Made by a program: the position numbers and the translations under genes. Under the pieces are notes generated by a model. It was not told the DNA's origin, ran no database searches, and saw only the letters and a program-made list of their open reading frames with translations. Below are positions 37,180 to 46,110 of a DNA stretch of 64,000 nucleotides, piece by piece. Source of the DNA: Cupriavidus necator A5-1 (GTDB lineage Bacteria; Pseudomonadota; Gammaproteobacteria; Burkholderiales; Burkholderiaceae); the NCBI RefSeq assembly GCF_000744095.1, contig NZ_JQLI01000008.1, positions 2,852,001-2,916,000 on the forward strand, in the 5' to 3' direction. Within the stretch, counting starts at the first letter, position 1. Each line of letters starts with the position of its first letter.

Positions 37180-38562
37180 TCACTGGCGCAGTATCGCCGG
37201 ACGCGTGCCGACTACAGCCGGCTCACCAATCTCGGCGCTAACGTCCTCATCATGCGCCGAGGCCGAGCGCCGATGGTCCACCAATGCGATGGCGACCAAC
37301 GCAATCACCGCCGGCACGGCGATCGCGAAGAAATTCTGCTGCAATGGCAGGCTCATCCCGACCAGGGTGCCGATCACGATCGGCGCCAGGATCGCCCCGC
37401 TGCGGCCGACGCCCGAGGCCCAGCCGATGCCGGTTGAGCGCACAGCCATGGGGTAGAACTGGCCAACGTACGCGTAGGCGAGGATCTGCGTGCCGATCGT
37501 CGTGGCGCCGGCCATGCCGACAAGCAAGTACAGCACCGCGGTCGGAACCTTGTAGCCGAGCATCGAGATCGACACGGCCGCCAGCGCAAAGAACACCACC
37601 AGCACATGCTTGATGTGAAAGCGGTCGGCCAGCCAGCCGCCGCCGACCGCACCGGCGATCGCGCCGAAATTCAGCACCAGCACGAACGTCAGCGCGGAGC
37701 CAAGGCTGTAGCCTGCGTTGGCCATCAACTTTGTCAACCAGGAACTGAGCGCGTACACCATGAACAAACACATGAAGAACGCGACCCAGAACATCACCGT
37801 GCTGAAACCGCGTCCCTCATGGAACAGGTGGCGAATCGGCGCATCGTCGGCCTTGTGCTCGGACGGCAGTGCGAAGCGGTCATTTGCATGCGGCTGGTAG
37901 CTCGGCTCCAGCTTCGAGACGGTTTGCTTCAGTTCGTCAATGCGGCCCGACTTGATCAGGAAAGGCATCGACTCGGGCAGCGACTTCATGATCAGCGGGA
38001 CTAGGATGACCGGGAGTCCCGCTGCGACGAAAACGGATTGCCAGCCGTACGTCTCGATCAGGCCTTTGCCGAGGACTGCGGCCAGCATGCCGCCCACCGC
38101 ATATCCGCTGAACATCAATGTGACCATCGTGCTGCGGATCCGCTTCGGCGAGTACTCGGTCATCTGCGCGACCACGTTGGGCATCACACCGCCGATGCCG
38201 AGGCCGGCAAGGAACCTGGTAACGCTGAACGTTACCGGGTCGCTGGTAAAGCCGGCCGCCGCGGTGAAGACGCTGAACAGTCCGACGCAGATGGAAATGG
38301 CCCGGCGACGGCCGATCCTGTCCGCGATGGTGCCCAGGAAGATGGCACCGACCATCATTCCGAACAGCGCCGAGCTGACCATGAATCCCGCGCTGGTCGC
38401 GTTGACGCCCATGTCTTTCATGATCGATGGCAGCGCGATCCCGGCGACTGCCAGGTCGTAACCGTCGAAGATGATGATGAGCGCGCACCAGAATAGTACG
38501 AGCCCGTGAAAGCCATTGAGGCGGGCCTCGTCGGCCAGCTTGTGAACGTCGACTTGACGCAT
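37180..38562 (-). CDS. MFS transporter, aromatic acid:H+ symporter (AAHS) type
   Basis: 460 residues from ATG 38562 with GGGGAGA upstream. The AAHS hallmark DGYDLAVAGIALPSI, with the acidic residues needed for proton coupling, is in the first membrane segment (about 33-50). Other features are ADRIGRRRAISIC, SVTRFLAGLGIGGVMPNVVA, LPESMPFLIKSGR before the central loop, and GWASGVGRSGAILAPIVIG in helix 11. PcaK, BenK and related members import 4-hydroxybenzoate, benzoate or similar. No aromatic catabolic gene is next to it; its nearest neighbour in the same direction is the GST, 234 bases upstream. Confidence 0.92.
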   Translation of the reverse strand: MRQVDVHKLADEARLNGFHGLVLFWCALIIIFDGYDLAVAGIALPSIMKDMGVNATSAGFMVSSALFGMMVGAIFLGTIADRIGRRRAISICVGLFSVFTAAAGFTSDPVTFSVTRFLAGLGIGGVMPNVVAQMTEYSPKRIRSTMVTLMFSGYAVGGMLAAVLGKGLIETYGWQSVFVAAGLPVILVPLIMKSLPESMPFLIKSGRIDELKQTVSKLEPSYQPHANDRFALPSEHKADDAPIRHLFHEGRGFSTVMFWVAFFMCLFMVYALSSWLTKLMANAGYSLGSALTFVLVLNFGAIAGAVGGGWLADRFHIKHVLVVFFALAAVSISMLGYKVPTAVLYLLVGMAGATTIGTQILAYAYVGQFYPMAVRSTGIGWASGVGRSGAILAPIVIGTLVGMSLPLQQNFFAIAVPAVIALVAIALVDHRRSASAHDEDVSAEIGEPAVVGTRPAILRQ

Positions 38563-38795
38563 TGGTTGTCTCCCCGGTGCTGCCTGCACCAATGTTGGCG
38601 GCCTGCGTACACACAAAGCTCTGCAGGCTACATTCCCCGCGAACGTCGAGATTCAGCGGGCTGTCTGATGACCGAAGCAGCATAGGCAATCCGTACGCAT
38701 CGATCTGTCGTTGCAATGACAATCCGCACCGGGGATTTCCCTAGCGCTTTCACGCCCTGCCCCCATCAAGTAGAGGATGCGTCGCGCGCCGCCAC

Positions 38796-39470
38796 TTACG
38801 TGCCTGGCGCGGTGTCCGGCGCAGGGACAATCGAAATGCCCTGCGCCAGCGCCGCCGCCTCCTGGGCGTTCAGGGCGCGGATGAAGCCAGGTCGCAACTG
38901 CAAACGCTGCCAGTAATCCGCGATCGCCGGCGTGAAGCGCGGCTGGAGCCCCAGGTGCTGTGCGAGCAGCAAGGCGTAACCCACGGAAACATCGGCCGCG
39001 GTGAAACGACCCGAGCACAGGTATGGGTGCTTCTCGATGACCGGTTCCAATGTGCGCAAGCGCGCCAGAAACCATTTCGCGTAATCCGCGGCGACGGTCG
39101 GCTGGCGCCGCTCTTCTGGCTCGAATCTCGAATAGCGAAGGACCAGCGTCTGGGGAAACGTAAGGGTTGCCTCACCGAAATGAAGGTAATTCAGGTAGGC
39201 GCCGAAGTCGTCCTCCCCTGCTTCGACCTGCAGCGAGGTGGGCGCACTGGTTGCGCAGAGGTACTGGCAGATTGCAGCCGATTCCGACATCCGCGTCGTC
39301 CCGTCGATCAGGAATGGAACCGTACCCAGCGGATTGATGTCCAGGTAATCCCGCGACAGGATGCGCGGCGGGAAAGGCAGCATCACCAGCTGATATTCCC
39401 GGCCCAGCTCCTCCAGCATCCAGAGGGGACGGAAGGAGCGCGCACTCATGCAGTGATAGAGAATGGTCAT
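38796..39470 (-). CDS. Glutathione S-transferase family protein
   Basis: 224 residues from ATG 39470, whose ATGA overlaps the stop of the HMG-CoA lyase gene (4-base overlap, translational coupling likely). The N-terminal thioredoxin-like domain shows MTILYHCMSARSFRPLWMLE, then NPLGTVPFLIDGTTRMSESA with the cis-Pro and glutathione gamma-glutamyl site. The C-terminal helical domain has FTAADVSVGYALLLAQHLG, with the N-capping Asp. Ser9 or Ser12 could be the catalytic residue. Its tight coupling with a lyase gene suggests a role in the same catabolic process, perhaps on a reactive intermediate; unknown otherwise. Confidence 0.9.
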   Translation of the reverse strand: MTILYHCMSARSFRPLWMLEELGREYQLVMLPFPPRILSRDYLDINPLGTVPFLIDGTTRMSESAAICQYLCATSAPTSLQVEAGEDDFGAYLNYLHFGEATLTFPQTLVLRYSRFEPEERRQPTVAADYAKWFLARLRTLEPVIEKHPYLCSGRFTAADVSVGYALLLAQHLGLQPRFTPAIADYWQRLQLRPGFIRALNAQEAAALAQGISIVPAPDTAPGT

Positions 39471-40420
39471 GACTGGCAGGTCACCTTTGATGTGACGTGA
39501 CCGCGCTTCGCCATCAGGGCCCGTGCCGCCCTGGAAGCTGGCAGGCGGCCCAGATGATCCGAGATGAAGGCGCTGGCCGAGAGCAGCTTTTCCATGTCGA
39601 CACCGGTCTCGATCCCCACGGAGCTGAGCAAGTAGACCACGTCCTCGGTGGCAACGTTGCCCGAAGCCCCCGCGGCGTAGGGGCATCCCCCGAGCCCGGC
39701 AACAGAGCTGTCAAATACCGCCATCCCCAGTTCGAGTGCGGCGCAGATATTTGCAATGGCCATGCCAAAGGTGTCATGAAAATGACCGGCAAGCTTTTCC
39801 ATCGGCAAGCCTTGGCCGACGGCTTCGAGCATTCGCCGTACCGAAGTGGGCGTACCCGTTCCGATGGTGTCGCTGAGTGACACCTCATAGCAACCCATGT
39901 CAGCGAGACCCCTGGCAACCTGCGCAACCTGCGCCGGTGCCACCGCGCCTTCATACGGGCATCCCACCACGCAGGATACGTAGCCGCGCACCTTGATATC
40001 GTGGGCAAGCGCGGCAGACACGAGTGGCTCGAATCGCCTCAAGCTTTCACTGATGGAGCAATTGATATTCCTCTGCGAGAATGCCTCCGAGGCAGCCCCA
40101 AATACTGCCACTTCGTCGGCGCCCGCCTCAATGGCAGCCTCCAGGCCCTTGAGATTCGGTGTCAGTACAGGATAGGAGGTGCCAGGCCTGCGCCGAATGC
40201 CCTTGAGGACCACTGCGTTGTCTGCCATCTGCGGCACCCACTTTGGCGAGACGAAGGCCGTGGCCTCCACCGCCGGCAGTCCCGCATCCGCCAGGCGCTC
40301 GATAAGCTCGATTTTTACCGCGGCAGGAACGATCTGCTTTTCACTCTGGAGGCCGTCCCGCGGCCCGACTTCGACAATCCTTACCTGTTTTGGCCATGAC
40401 TTGCTGATCCCATCATCCAT
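39467..40420 (-). CDS. liuE: Hydroxymethylglutaryl-CoA lyase
   Basis: 317 residues from ATG 40420. TIM barrel of the HMGL-like family: RIVEVGPRDGLQSEK near residue 14 (catalytic Arg-Asp), TAFVSPKWVPQMAD, FGAASEAFSQRNINCSISES, SLSDTIGTGTP, metal-binding GHFHDTFGMA near 220 and the lid loop with the active-site Cys in GLGGCPYAAGASGN near 255. It splits HMG-CoA into acetyl-CoA and acetoacetate, the last step of leucine breakdown. It is on the opposite strand from the liu genes, forms a two-gene unit with the GST and is divergent from an AraC gene. Confidence 0.93.
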   Translation of the reverse strand: MDDGISKSWPKQVRIVEVGPRDGLQSEKQIVPAAVKIELIERLADAGLPAVEATAFVSPKWVPQMADNAVVLKGIRRRPGTSYPVLTPNLKGLEAAIEAGADEVAVFGAASEAFSQRNINCSISESLRRFEPLVSAALAHDIKVRGYVSCVVGCPYEGAVAPAQVAQVARGLADMGCYEVSLSDTIGTGTPTSVRRMLEAVGQGLPMEKLAGHFHDTFGMAIANICAALELGMAVFDSSVAGLGGCPYAAGASGNVATEDVVYLLSSVGIETGVDMEKLLSASAFISDHLGRLPASRAARALMAKRGHVTSKVTCQS

Positions 40421-40533
40421 CTCGACGCTCCTCAGACTTCAAGATTCCCACGACGCGAGCATAGGGCAACAGCGGATGCAAAGCGTGCCAACTCCCTTGC
40501 AGATCGTGCCAGTTGGACCAACACGCGCCAGAC

Positions 40534-41547
40534 ATGAAATCGGTAGCAGAAACACCCATCGCCTTTGTTCGTTCGATCGTCCTGGCGTACGAGCGCTACG
40601 GCGTGGATCCACGGCGAGCGCTGCGCGCGGCGCACATTTCACCGTCGCTACTGCGCAGCGACGATGCGCGCGTGACTGCCGATCAGTTCGAAGCGCTGTC
40701 CGCGACTGCAATGCACGAGCTCGACGACGAGGGGCTTGGCTGGTTCTCGCGGCGCCTCCCCTGGGGAACCAACGGCATGCTTTGCCGTGCCTCCTTGCCC
40801 TCGCAGAATTTGCGGGTAGCTCTGCTGCGCTGGTGCCGGCACTATGGTTTGCTGGTGGATGACATCAAGCTGGAACTGAACGTCGAGGCTCGGCTGGCGC
40901 ACCTCGTCATCCGCGAAAACCGTGACCTACTCCGGCAACGTGAGTTTTGCCTGGTAAGTACCCTTCGGAACATTCACGGTTTCGCATGTTGGCTGGTCGA
41001 TTCCCGCATCCCGCTGTCGCGCGCCACCTTCCCGTTCAAGAAGCCGCGGCACGCCAGGGCGTATGACTTGATGTTTCGCGGGTCACTCGATTTCGAAGCG
41101 CCCCACGCCAGCCTGGTTTTCGACGCGGCGTATCTGCAATTGCCCGTACGCCGGGACGATCACGATCTGCGGCAGATGCTGCTTCGTCCGCTACCGCTTA
41201 TCGTGCTCCAGTACAGGCGCGACCGGCTCCTTTCGCAGCGCATTCGCAAGCTTTTCCGTACAAGTGGATTCGAGGTCTCGACGTCGGCCGCCGTGGCGGC
41301 GTTGCTGAACGTTTCAACGAGAACCCTTTATCGGCACCTGGCAGAAGAAGGCGTCTCGCTTCAGGGCCTGAAGGATGAGGCCAGACGTGATCTGGCTATC
41401 CAGCAACTTACGCGAACCTCGAGGCCGTTGAAGCAGATAGCGATCGCCGCCGGGTTCGGCAGCGAGGCCAGTTTCATCCGGGCATTCCGACAGTGGACGG
41501 GGAAAAGTCCAGGGGAGCTCAGGCGAACAGCATCCGTGGATAAGTGA
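40534..41547 (+). CDS. AraC-family regulator with an arabinose-binding-like N-domain
   Basis: 337 residues from ATG 40534 (MKSVAETPIAFVRSIVLAYE). The N-terminal 200 residues match the OruR/ArgR-type AraC ligand domain of pseudomonads (YGVDPRRALRAAHISPSLLR, VTADQFEALSATAMHELDDE). The HTH region about 250-330 reads STSAAVAALLNVSTRTLYRH, GVSLQGLKDEARRDLAIQQL, IAIAAGFGSEASFIRAFRQW. The gene is divergent from the HMG-CoA lyase/GST pair across 113 bases, and probably activates it. A role for the downstream glutamine synthetase, 207 bases away, is less likely. Confidence 0.9.
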   Translation: MKSVAETPIAFVRSIVLAYERYGVDPRRALRAAHISPSLLRSDDARVTADQFEALSATAMHELDDEGLGWFSRRLPWGTNGMLCRASLPSQNLRVALLRWCRHYGLLVDDIKLELNVEARLAHLVIRENRDLLRQREFCLVSTLRNIHGFACWLVDSRIPLSRATFPFKKPRHARAYDLMFRGSLDFEAPHASLVFDAAYLQLPVRRDDHDLRQMLLRPLPLIVLQYRRDRLLSQRIRKLFRTSGFEVSTSAAVAALLNVSTRTLYRHLAEEGVSLQGLKDEARRDLAIQQLTRTSRPLKQIAIAAGFGSEASFIRAFRQWTGKSPGELRRTASVDK

Positions 41548-41754
41548 GGCGCGCCAGCAAGCGAGATCCCCAAAAGATCGCCATACATCACTTGCCTCCA
41601 AGTTACTGTGTTGCGGTGAGCCGCCTGGGGAGAACGCGGATTTCACCGCATGGGAGCCTCCCGGAAAGACTGCAACGGGTTGCCGAGGCACTTTGCATTC
41701 GGAATTTGGCAGGCTAATGTTGGACTATGCGGCGGGCAGACGAGGGAGGCAGTC

Positions 41755-43230
41755 ATGAGCATGGTCTCGATAGAACCCGGCAGCTATCAATTTGCGCCGC
41801 CGCAAAACCCCGGTGAAGTCATCGACCTGATCAGGACGCACGCGATCCAGGTCGTTGACCTCAGGTTCACCGACTTGCCCGGCGTGTGGCAGCACTTCTC
41901 GATCACGCTGCCCGAAATCAACGACGGTTTGTTCTCGGCCGGCATCGGGTTCGACGGGTCGTCCATTCGTGGATTCCAGGAAATTCACGAGTCCGACATG
42001 CTGGTCAGGCCTGACCCGACCACGGCATTCATCGATCCGTTCTGCACAGCACCAACGCTGGCGTTGATCTGCGACGTGCTGGATCCTGTCTTGCACCAGG
42101 CGTATTCGCGCGATCCGCGCTACATCGCACGGAAAGCGGAGCTGTACCTCCAGCAAACCGGTCTTGCTACGGATTGCTACTTCGGCCCCGAACTGGAATT
42201 CTTCATTTTCGACTCCGTTCGCTTCGGGCAGGACCAGCACTCAGGCTACTACCATGTCGAATCCGCCGAAGGCGAATGGGCCTCGGGTCGCGACGAAGGC
42301 GCCTATGGCGGAGGCAATCTTGGCTACAAGCAGCGCTACAAGGGAGGATACTTTCCCGTCCCGCCAAGCGATACGCTGCAGGACATCCGCTCCGAAATCG
42401 TACTCGCGCTGATGCAGGCCGGCATCCAGGTCGAGGTGCATCACCACGAGGTCGCCACGGCGGGCCAGAATGAAATCGACATGCGCTTTGCACGCCTGGC
42501 GCGCATGGCAGACAACGTGATGATGTACAAGTACATCTGCAGGAACGTTGCGCGCCGCCACGGCAAGGTCGCCACATTCATGCCCAAGCCCCTGTTTGCC
42601 GACAACGCGAGCGGCATGCATTGCCACCAGAGCCTCTGGCGCGACGCCGAGAACCTCTTCTATGACGCGCACGGCTGGGCGCAGACGTCCCAGATGTGCC
42701 GCTGGTACATCGGCGGCTTGCTCAGGCACGCGCCCGCGCTGATGGCGTTCTGCGCACCGAGTACAAACTCCTACAAGCGACTGGTGCCTGGATACGAGGC
42801 CCCTGTCAACCTGGCCATGTCGCAGCGCAACCGATCCGCCGCGGCCAGGATTCCAATGGTTTCGGATTCCCCAAGCGCCCGACGCGTTGAATTTCGCTGC
42901 CCTGACCCGTCCGCCAATGCCTACCTCGCCTTCTCGGCAATGCTGCTCGCCGGCCTTGACGGCATTGAAAACCAGACGGACCCCGGCGATCCGCTCGACA
43001 AGAACATCTATGACCTGCCACCGGAGGAAGCCGCCGGCATCCGGCAGGTTCCAGGTTCGCTCGAAGAGTCGCTTGCCGCGCTGGAATCCGACTCAGCGTT
43101 CCTGCGAAAGGGAGATGTCTTCACTGACGACCTGATCAGGACCTGGATTGACTACAAGCGCACGCACGAGATCGATACCTTGAAGTTGCGGCCACATCCG
43201 TGGGAGTTCCAACTCTACTTCGACATTTGA
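41755..43230 (+). CDS. Glutamine synthetase type I, resembling actinobacterial GlnA1
   Basis: 491 residues from ATG 41755, GGGAGG upstream. All GS motifs are present: FDGSSIRGFQEIHESDM, FGPELEFFIFDS (metal Glu), KGGYFPVPPSD, HHHEVATAGQNEID, ATFMPKPLFADNASGMHCHQ, NSYKRLVPGYEAP and RNRSAAARIP. The putative adenylylation tyrosine is in DKNIYDLPPEEA. FDGSSIRGFQ.IHESDM, SRDPRYIARKAE and LRPHPWEFQLYFD recall mycobacterial GlnA1 rather than proteobacterial GlnA, and the chain is about 20 residues longer than the usual 470. No ntrBC or glnK is near. It may make glutamine or gamma-glutamylate an amine under AraC-type or other local control; horizontal origin is suspected. Confidence 0.9.
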   Translation: MSMVSIEPGSYQFAPPQNPGEVIDLIRTHAIQVVDLRFTDLPGVWQHFSITLPEINDGLFSAGIGFDGSSIRGFQEIHESDMLVRPDPTTAFIDPFCTAPTLALICDVLDPVLHQAYSRDPRYIARKAELYLQQTGLATDCYFGPELEFFIFDSVRFGQDQHSGYYHVESAEGEWASGRDEGAYGGGNLGYKQRYKGGYFPVPPSDTLQDIRSEIVLALMQAGIQVEVHHHEVATAGQNEIDMRFARLARMADNVMMYKYICRNVARRHGKVATFMPKPLFADNASGMHCHQSLWRDAENLFYDAHGWAQTSQMCRWYIGGLLRHAPALMAFCAPSTNSYKRLVPGYEAPVNLAMSQRNRSAAARIPMVSDSPSARRVEFRCPDPSANAYLAFSAMLLAGLDGIENQTDPGDPLDKNIYDLPPEEAAGIRQVPGSLEESLAALESDSAFLRKGDVFTDDLIRTWIDYKRTHEIDTLKLRPHPWEFQLYFDI

Positions 43231-43251
43231 TCAGGGTGCGCCCGTGCCAAC

Positions 43252-43512
43252 TCAGGCACGGGTGGCGAGAGTGGCGATGGCACTGCTTGCAATAGCACAG
43301 GGATTCACTCTTCTCGCGCGAATGCGCCCCAAAGCCTTGAGAAAATGGTACCCCTGAATTGTCACCTGAGGACGGCTGTAGTCTGGTCCAAGGCGTTCCA
43401 GCGTAATCAACTGATGCGAGAGCAACATCTCCACATCCGTTCGGTCCAACTCGCGCGCGTCGGCGCTGTCGTTTACGAGTACGAGGGTAGCGAACTCATG
43501 ATGACTCAGCAC
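43252..43512 (-). CDS. Small conserved protein of unknown function
   Basis: 86 residues from ATG 43512: MLSHHEFATLVLVNDSADAR, then ELDRTDVEMLLSHQLITLER and QVTIQGYHFLKALGRIRA. The pattern of two helices, a short strand and a basic tail resembles winged-helix-like small proteins that occur in Cupriavidus and Ralstonia genomes, often near membrane or stress genes. I cannot name it. It converges with the glutamine synthetase gene, 21 bases apart, and has no operon partner. Confidence 0.6.
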   Translation of the reverse strand: MLSHHEFATLVLVNDSADARELDRTDVEMLLSHQLITLERLGPDYSRPQVTIQGYHFLKALGRIRARRVNPCAIASSAIATLATRA

Positions 43513-43832
43513 AGGCGTCTCCTCAGCAAATGGGGTAGTTTTGCAGCGGGACTTCTTAATACGGGGGAGTTGGCGGCAGAGACCTGGTCCTGGTGAGGCA
43601 AGGTCTGGCCAGCGGGCACTTGCTCTTCGCGCCCGGAAAGTCCATCTTAGTTGATCACCCGGCTCTGTTCAATACGAGACACGCTGCTGCAGGTCGCGGC
43701 GCGAATTGCGGCAGTCTTCAACGGCTTCCACCCTCCGCAATTCAGCCGGGCCTGCGGCAATGTCCGACCGGTCGGTCGGAATACGGGAGCGCACTGAGCC
43801 CACGCAGGATTGGCACGCCAATCCCTGCGCCG
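43513..43832. other. Intergenic region with a hairpin after the Bug receptor gene
   Basis: 320 bases. CGCAGGATTGG (43803-43813) pairs with CCAATCCCTGCG (43818-43829) with one bulge around a CACG loop, immediately after the stop of the Bug gene read on the minus strand; probable terminator without T-run. GACCGGTCGGTC-like symmetry is seen near 43770. No coding sequence recognised. Confidence 0.5.
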
Positions 43833-44804
43833 TTATTCCGGCTGAATGCCGGCATCCCGCACGACCCTGGCCCACCGGGCGATCTCGCTGCGCAGGAACG
43901 CAGCGAGCTGCTCGCGTGAGGAACCCTTCAGCTCGACGCCCTGGCTGCTGAGCCGGTCGCGTGTCGGTCCATACACCAGCGCCTGGTTGACCTCCATGTT
44001 CAGTCGCGCCGCAATGTCCGGCGGCGTCCTCGCCGGCACGACGATGGCCCACCACTGGCTCAGTTGCATGCCGGGCAGCCTGGCTTCCGCGGCCGTTGGC
44101 ACCGCGGGAAGCGCCACCAGCCTCGACGTGCTCGTGACCATCAGCGCGGCAACCTTGCCAGCGCCCAGCAAGCTGCTGCCGCTGGCCAGCGTGGCGAAGT
44201 GCCCGCCGACCAGTTGCGCCGCAACATCGCTCAACGCGGGCGCCGAACCCCGATAAGGGACCGCATCCACCTTCAGACTGGCCTGCGCCTCCAGCATCTT
44301 TGCGGAAAGGTGGCTGATGGAACCGTTGCCGCTAGTCGCTATGAGCAGAGGCGTATCACCGCCTTTGCGTGCATCGGCGAGAAAACGCTGGATGTCGCCG
44401 GTCTTGTAGCGAGCACTGTCGGCAAACAGGATCAGCGGCGACTCACCGATCAGCGAAACCGGCGCGAAGTCTCGCACCAGGTCGTACGGCATCTGTGTAA
44501 AAACAGCGGGAGCGATCGCATGCGGCAGCTCCACGACCGCAAGGGTATAGCCGTCCGGTGGGGCTTTGGCAGCAATCTCCAGGCCGATCCGCCCCGAGGC
44601 GCCGGAGCGGTTCTCGACCACCACGGTTTGTCCCATGGTCTGGCCCATGCGCTGCGCGATGGCACGTGCGAGGGCGTCGGTGCTGCCGCCCGGCGCCCAT
44701 GGCACGATCAGCCGCAGCGGCTTGTCCGGATACGCCGCCAGCGCAGCACTACTGCAAGGAGCGGCGAGAAAGAGCAGCGAAGCGATGATGCTGCGAATCG
44801 TCAT
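43833..44804 (-). CDS. Bug/TctC-family periplasmic receptor
   Basis: 323 residues from ATG 44804, with AAGGAG 7 bases upstream; in-phase ATG 44828 would overlap the preceding gene and lacks such a site. Signal peptide about 1-23 (IIASLLFLAAPCSSAALA). Mature protein shows AAYPDKPLRLIVPWAPGGST, VENRSGASGRIG, PPDGYTLAV, IATSGNGSISHLSAKMLE and DAVPYRGSAPALSDV. It begins 20 bases after the stop of the zinc-ribbon PLP enzyme gene, hence one operon. The ligand is likely an amino-acid-related compound used by that enzyme (inference). Confidence 0.92.
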   Translation of the reverse strand: MTIRSIIASLLFLAAPCSSAALAAYPDKPLRLIVPWAPGGSTDALARAIAQRMGQTMGQTVVVENRSGASGRIGLEIAAKAPPDGYTLAVVELPHAIAPAVFTQMPYDLVRDFAPVSLIGESPLILFADSARYKTGDIQRFLADARKGGDTPLLIATSGNGSISHLSAKMLEAQASLKVDAVPYRGSAPALSDVAAQLVGGHFATLASGSSLLGAGKVAALMVTSTSRLVALPAVPTAAEARLPGMQLSQWWAIVVPARTPPDIAARLNMEVNQALVYGPTRDRLSSQGVELKGSSREQLAAFLRSEIARWARVVRDAGIQPE

Positions 44805-44824
44805 GCCAACACTCCTTGGGAGGT

Positions 44825-46021
44825 TCATAGGGAATCGAATGGGAACGGGTCGCGGTCGCCCTTGGCCGTCAGCAGCAACAGCACTTGCTGGGACGACGCA
44901 ATACGCCCTGCGGAGCGCAACTGCCAGGCGCCGCTGTAGCATGCGCCGGCGCACAGCTCGACCCAAAAGCCAGCCTTCGCCAGGCGGGACATACCCTCCG
45001 CGGCGGCGTGATCGTCGACCAGCACGGCGCCCCCGCCGGAAAGACGGGCCGCCATTTCCTGTTGCAGCGTGACGGTGGAGCCCGCCGTGGAAAACTGCGC
45101 GGTCCGACCCTCGAATTCGGACTGGAGCGCTACGCCGTCCAGCACGCGCGACAAACGCGCAAACGGTTCGACCGCCCACAACTGCGGCACGCGATCGAGC
45201 ACGCCGCCATGCACCAGATCGCGCAGCGCACTGTAGACGCCCCAGAGCAGGTCGCCCCGCGCCGTCGGCACCAGCACATGGTCCGGCCGGACGCCCTGGG
45301 CCACCCACTCAAGCGCCACGGCACGGTATCCCTCGACACCGAATACCGGACTGCCGACGGGAGGCACGCAGTAGTTGGTCACGGCAAAAGCGCCATCGCG
45401 CTCCACGCGCCGCCGTACGTGGTCCCAGCGCGCGTGCCCGCTGTCGAAGGCCACGCGCATCGCGCCGTACTCGCGAAGGGCGCGCGCGAACGGCGCAGGC
45501 AGATCGCTGTAGGTGGCGATCTCGCAGGGAAGGCCAGCGGCGGCGCAGTATGCCGCCGCCGAAACCGCCGCATTGCCGCTGGACGCCAGGACGACGAGCC
45601 GGGCGCCAACGTCCAGGGCACGGCTGACGGCTTGTGCCGACATCCTGTCCTTGTGCGAACCGGTCGGGTTCATGCCCTCGTGCTTGATCCACAACTGCTC
45701 GACACCGAGGGTTCGCGCGAGCGCGGGAACATCGAGGCAAGGTGTATTGCCCTCGCCCAGCGAAATGCCATCCGAATAGGGCAGCCATGCCCCCCACCTA
45801 TAACCCTGGCTTTTCGGCTGAAGCGGCAACGGGGCGCCAGCGTAGACCGCCTCGACGCTGCTCGGGTGGCCCGCCCCGGCACAGCGTGGACAGCCCGTCG
45901 GCATGTCTGCTATGGGATACTGGGTGTGACAGGCAATACAGCGCAGGGCGGCTAGGCGCTCGTTGCGGCGCACGCGGCCCGTGGCGCGCATTTCCGATGG
46001 TGGTTGAAAAGATGTTTGCAT
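44825..46021 (-). CDS. PLP-dependent threonine-synthase-like enzyme with an N-terminal zinc ribbon
   Basis: 398 residues from ATG 46021. Residues 28-47 hold a zinc-ribbon pattern (CIACHTQYPIADMPTGCPRC). The fold-type II PLP domain follows: SLGEGNTPCLDVP, the Schiff-base Lys in NPTGSHKDRMS near 123, the phosphate-related ASSGNAAVSAAAYCAAAGLP, and LVPTARGDLLWGVYSAL. GEGNTP and TGSHKDR are typical of threonine synthase and its many orphan relatives, yet there are no threonine genes near. Likely it eliminates or replaces a beta or gamma substituent of an amino acid. LysR is divergent 89 bases away; the Bug receptor is co-transcribed. Confidence 0.87.
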   Translation of the reverse strand: MQTSFQPPSEMRATGRVRRNERLAALRCIACHTQYPIADMPTGCPRCAGAGHPSSVEAVYAGAPLPLQPKSQGYRWGAWLPYSDGISLGEGNTPCLDVPALARTLGVEQLWIKHEGMNPTGSHKDRMSAQAVSRALDVGARLVVLASSGNAAVSAAAYCAAAGLPCEIATYSDLPAPFARALREYGAMRVAFDSGHARWDHVRRRVERDGAFAVTNYCVPPVGSPVFGVEGYRAVALEWVAQGVRPDHVLVPTARGDLLWGVYSALRDLVHGGVLDRVPQLWAVEPFARLSRVLDGVALQSEFEGRTAQFSTAGSTVTLQQEMAARLSGGGAVLVDDHAAAEGMSRLAKAGFWVELCAGACYSGAWQLRSAGRIASSQQVLLLLTAKGDRDPFPFDSL

Positions 46022-46110
46022 GCGATGGATGTTAGCGCCGCCGCTCGCCCTGCACCGTCATGCGTTCGGCACAACAATTAAGTAGAACTTATATCCCTTA
46101 GATTCTGCCC

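Noticed and set aside
41700-41740. Possible sigma-54 promoter (TTGGCAGG...TTGGAC) before the glutamine synthetase
   Set aside because: The GG and GC elements are not at the required 10-bp spacing and the -12 GC is missing.
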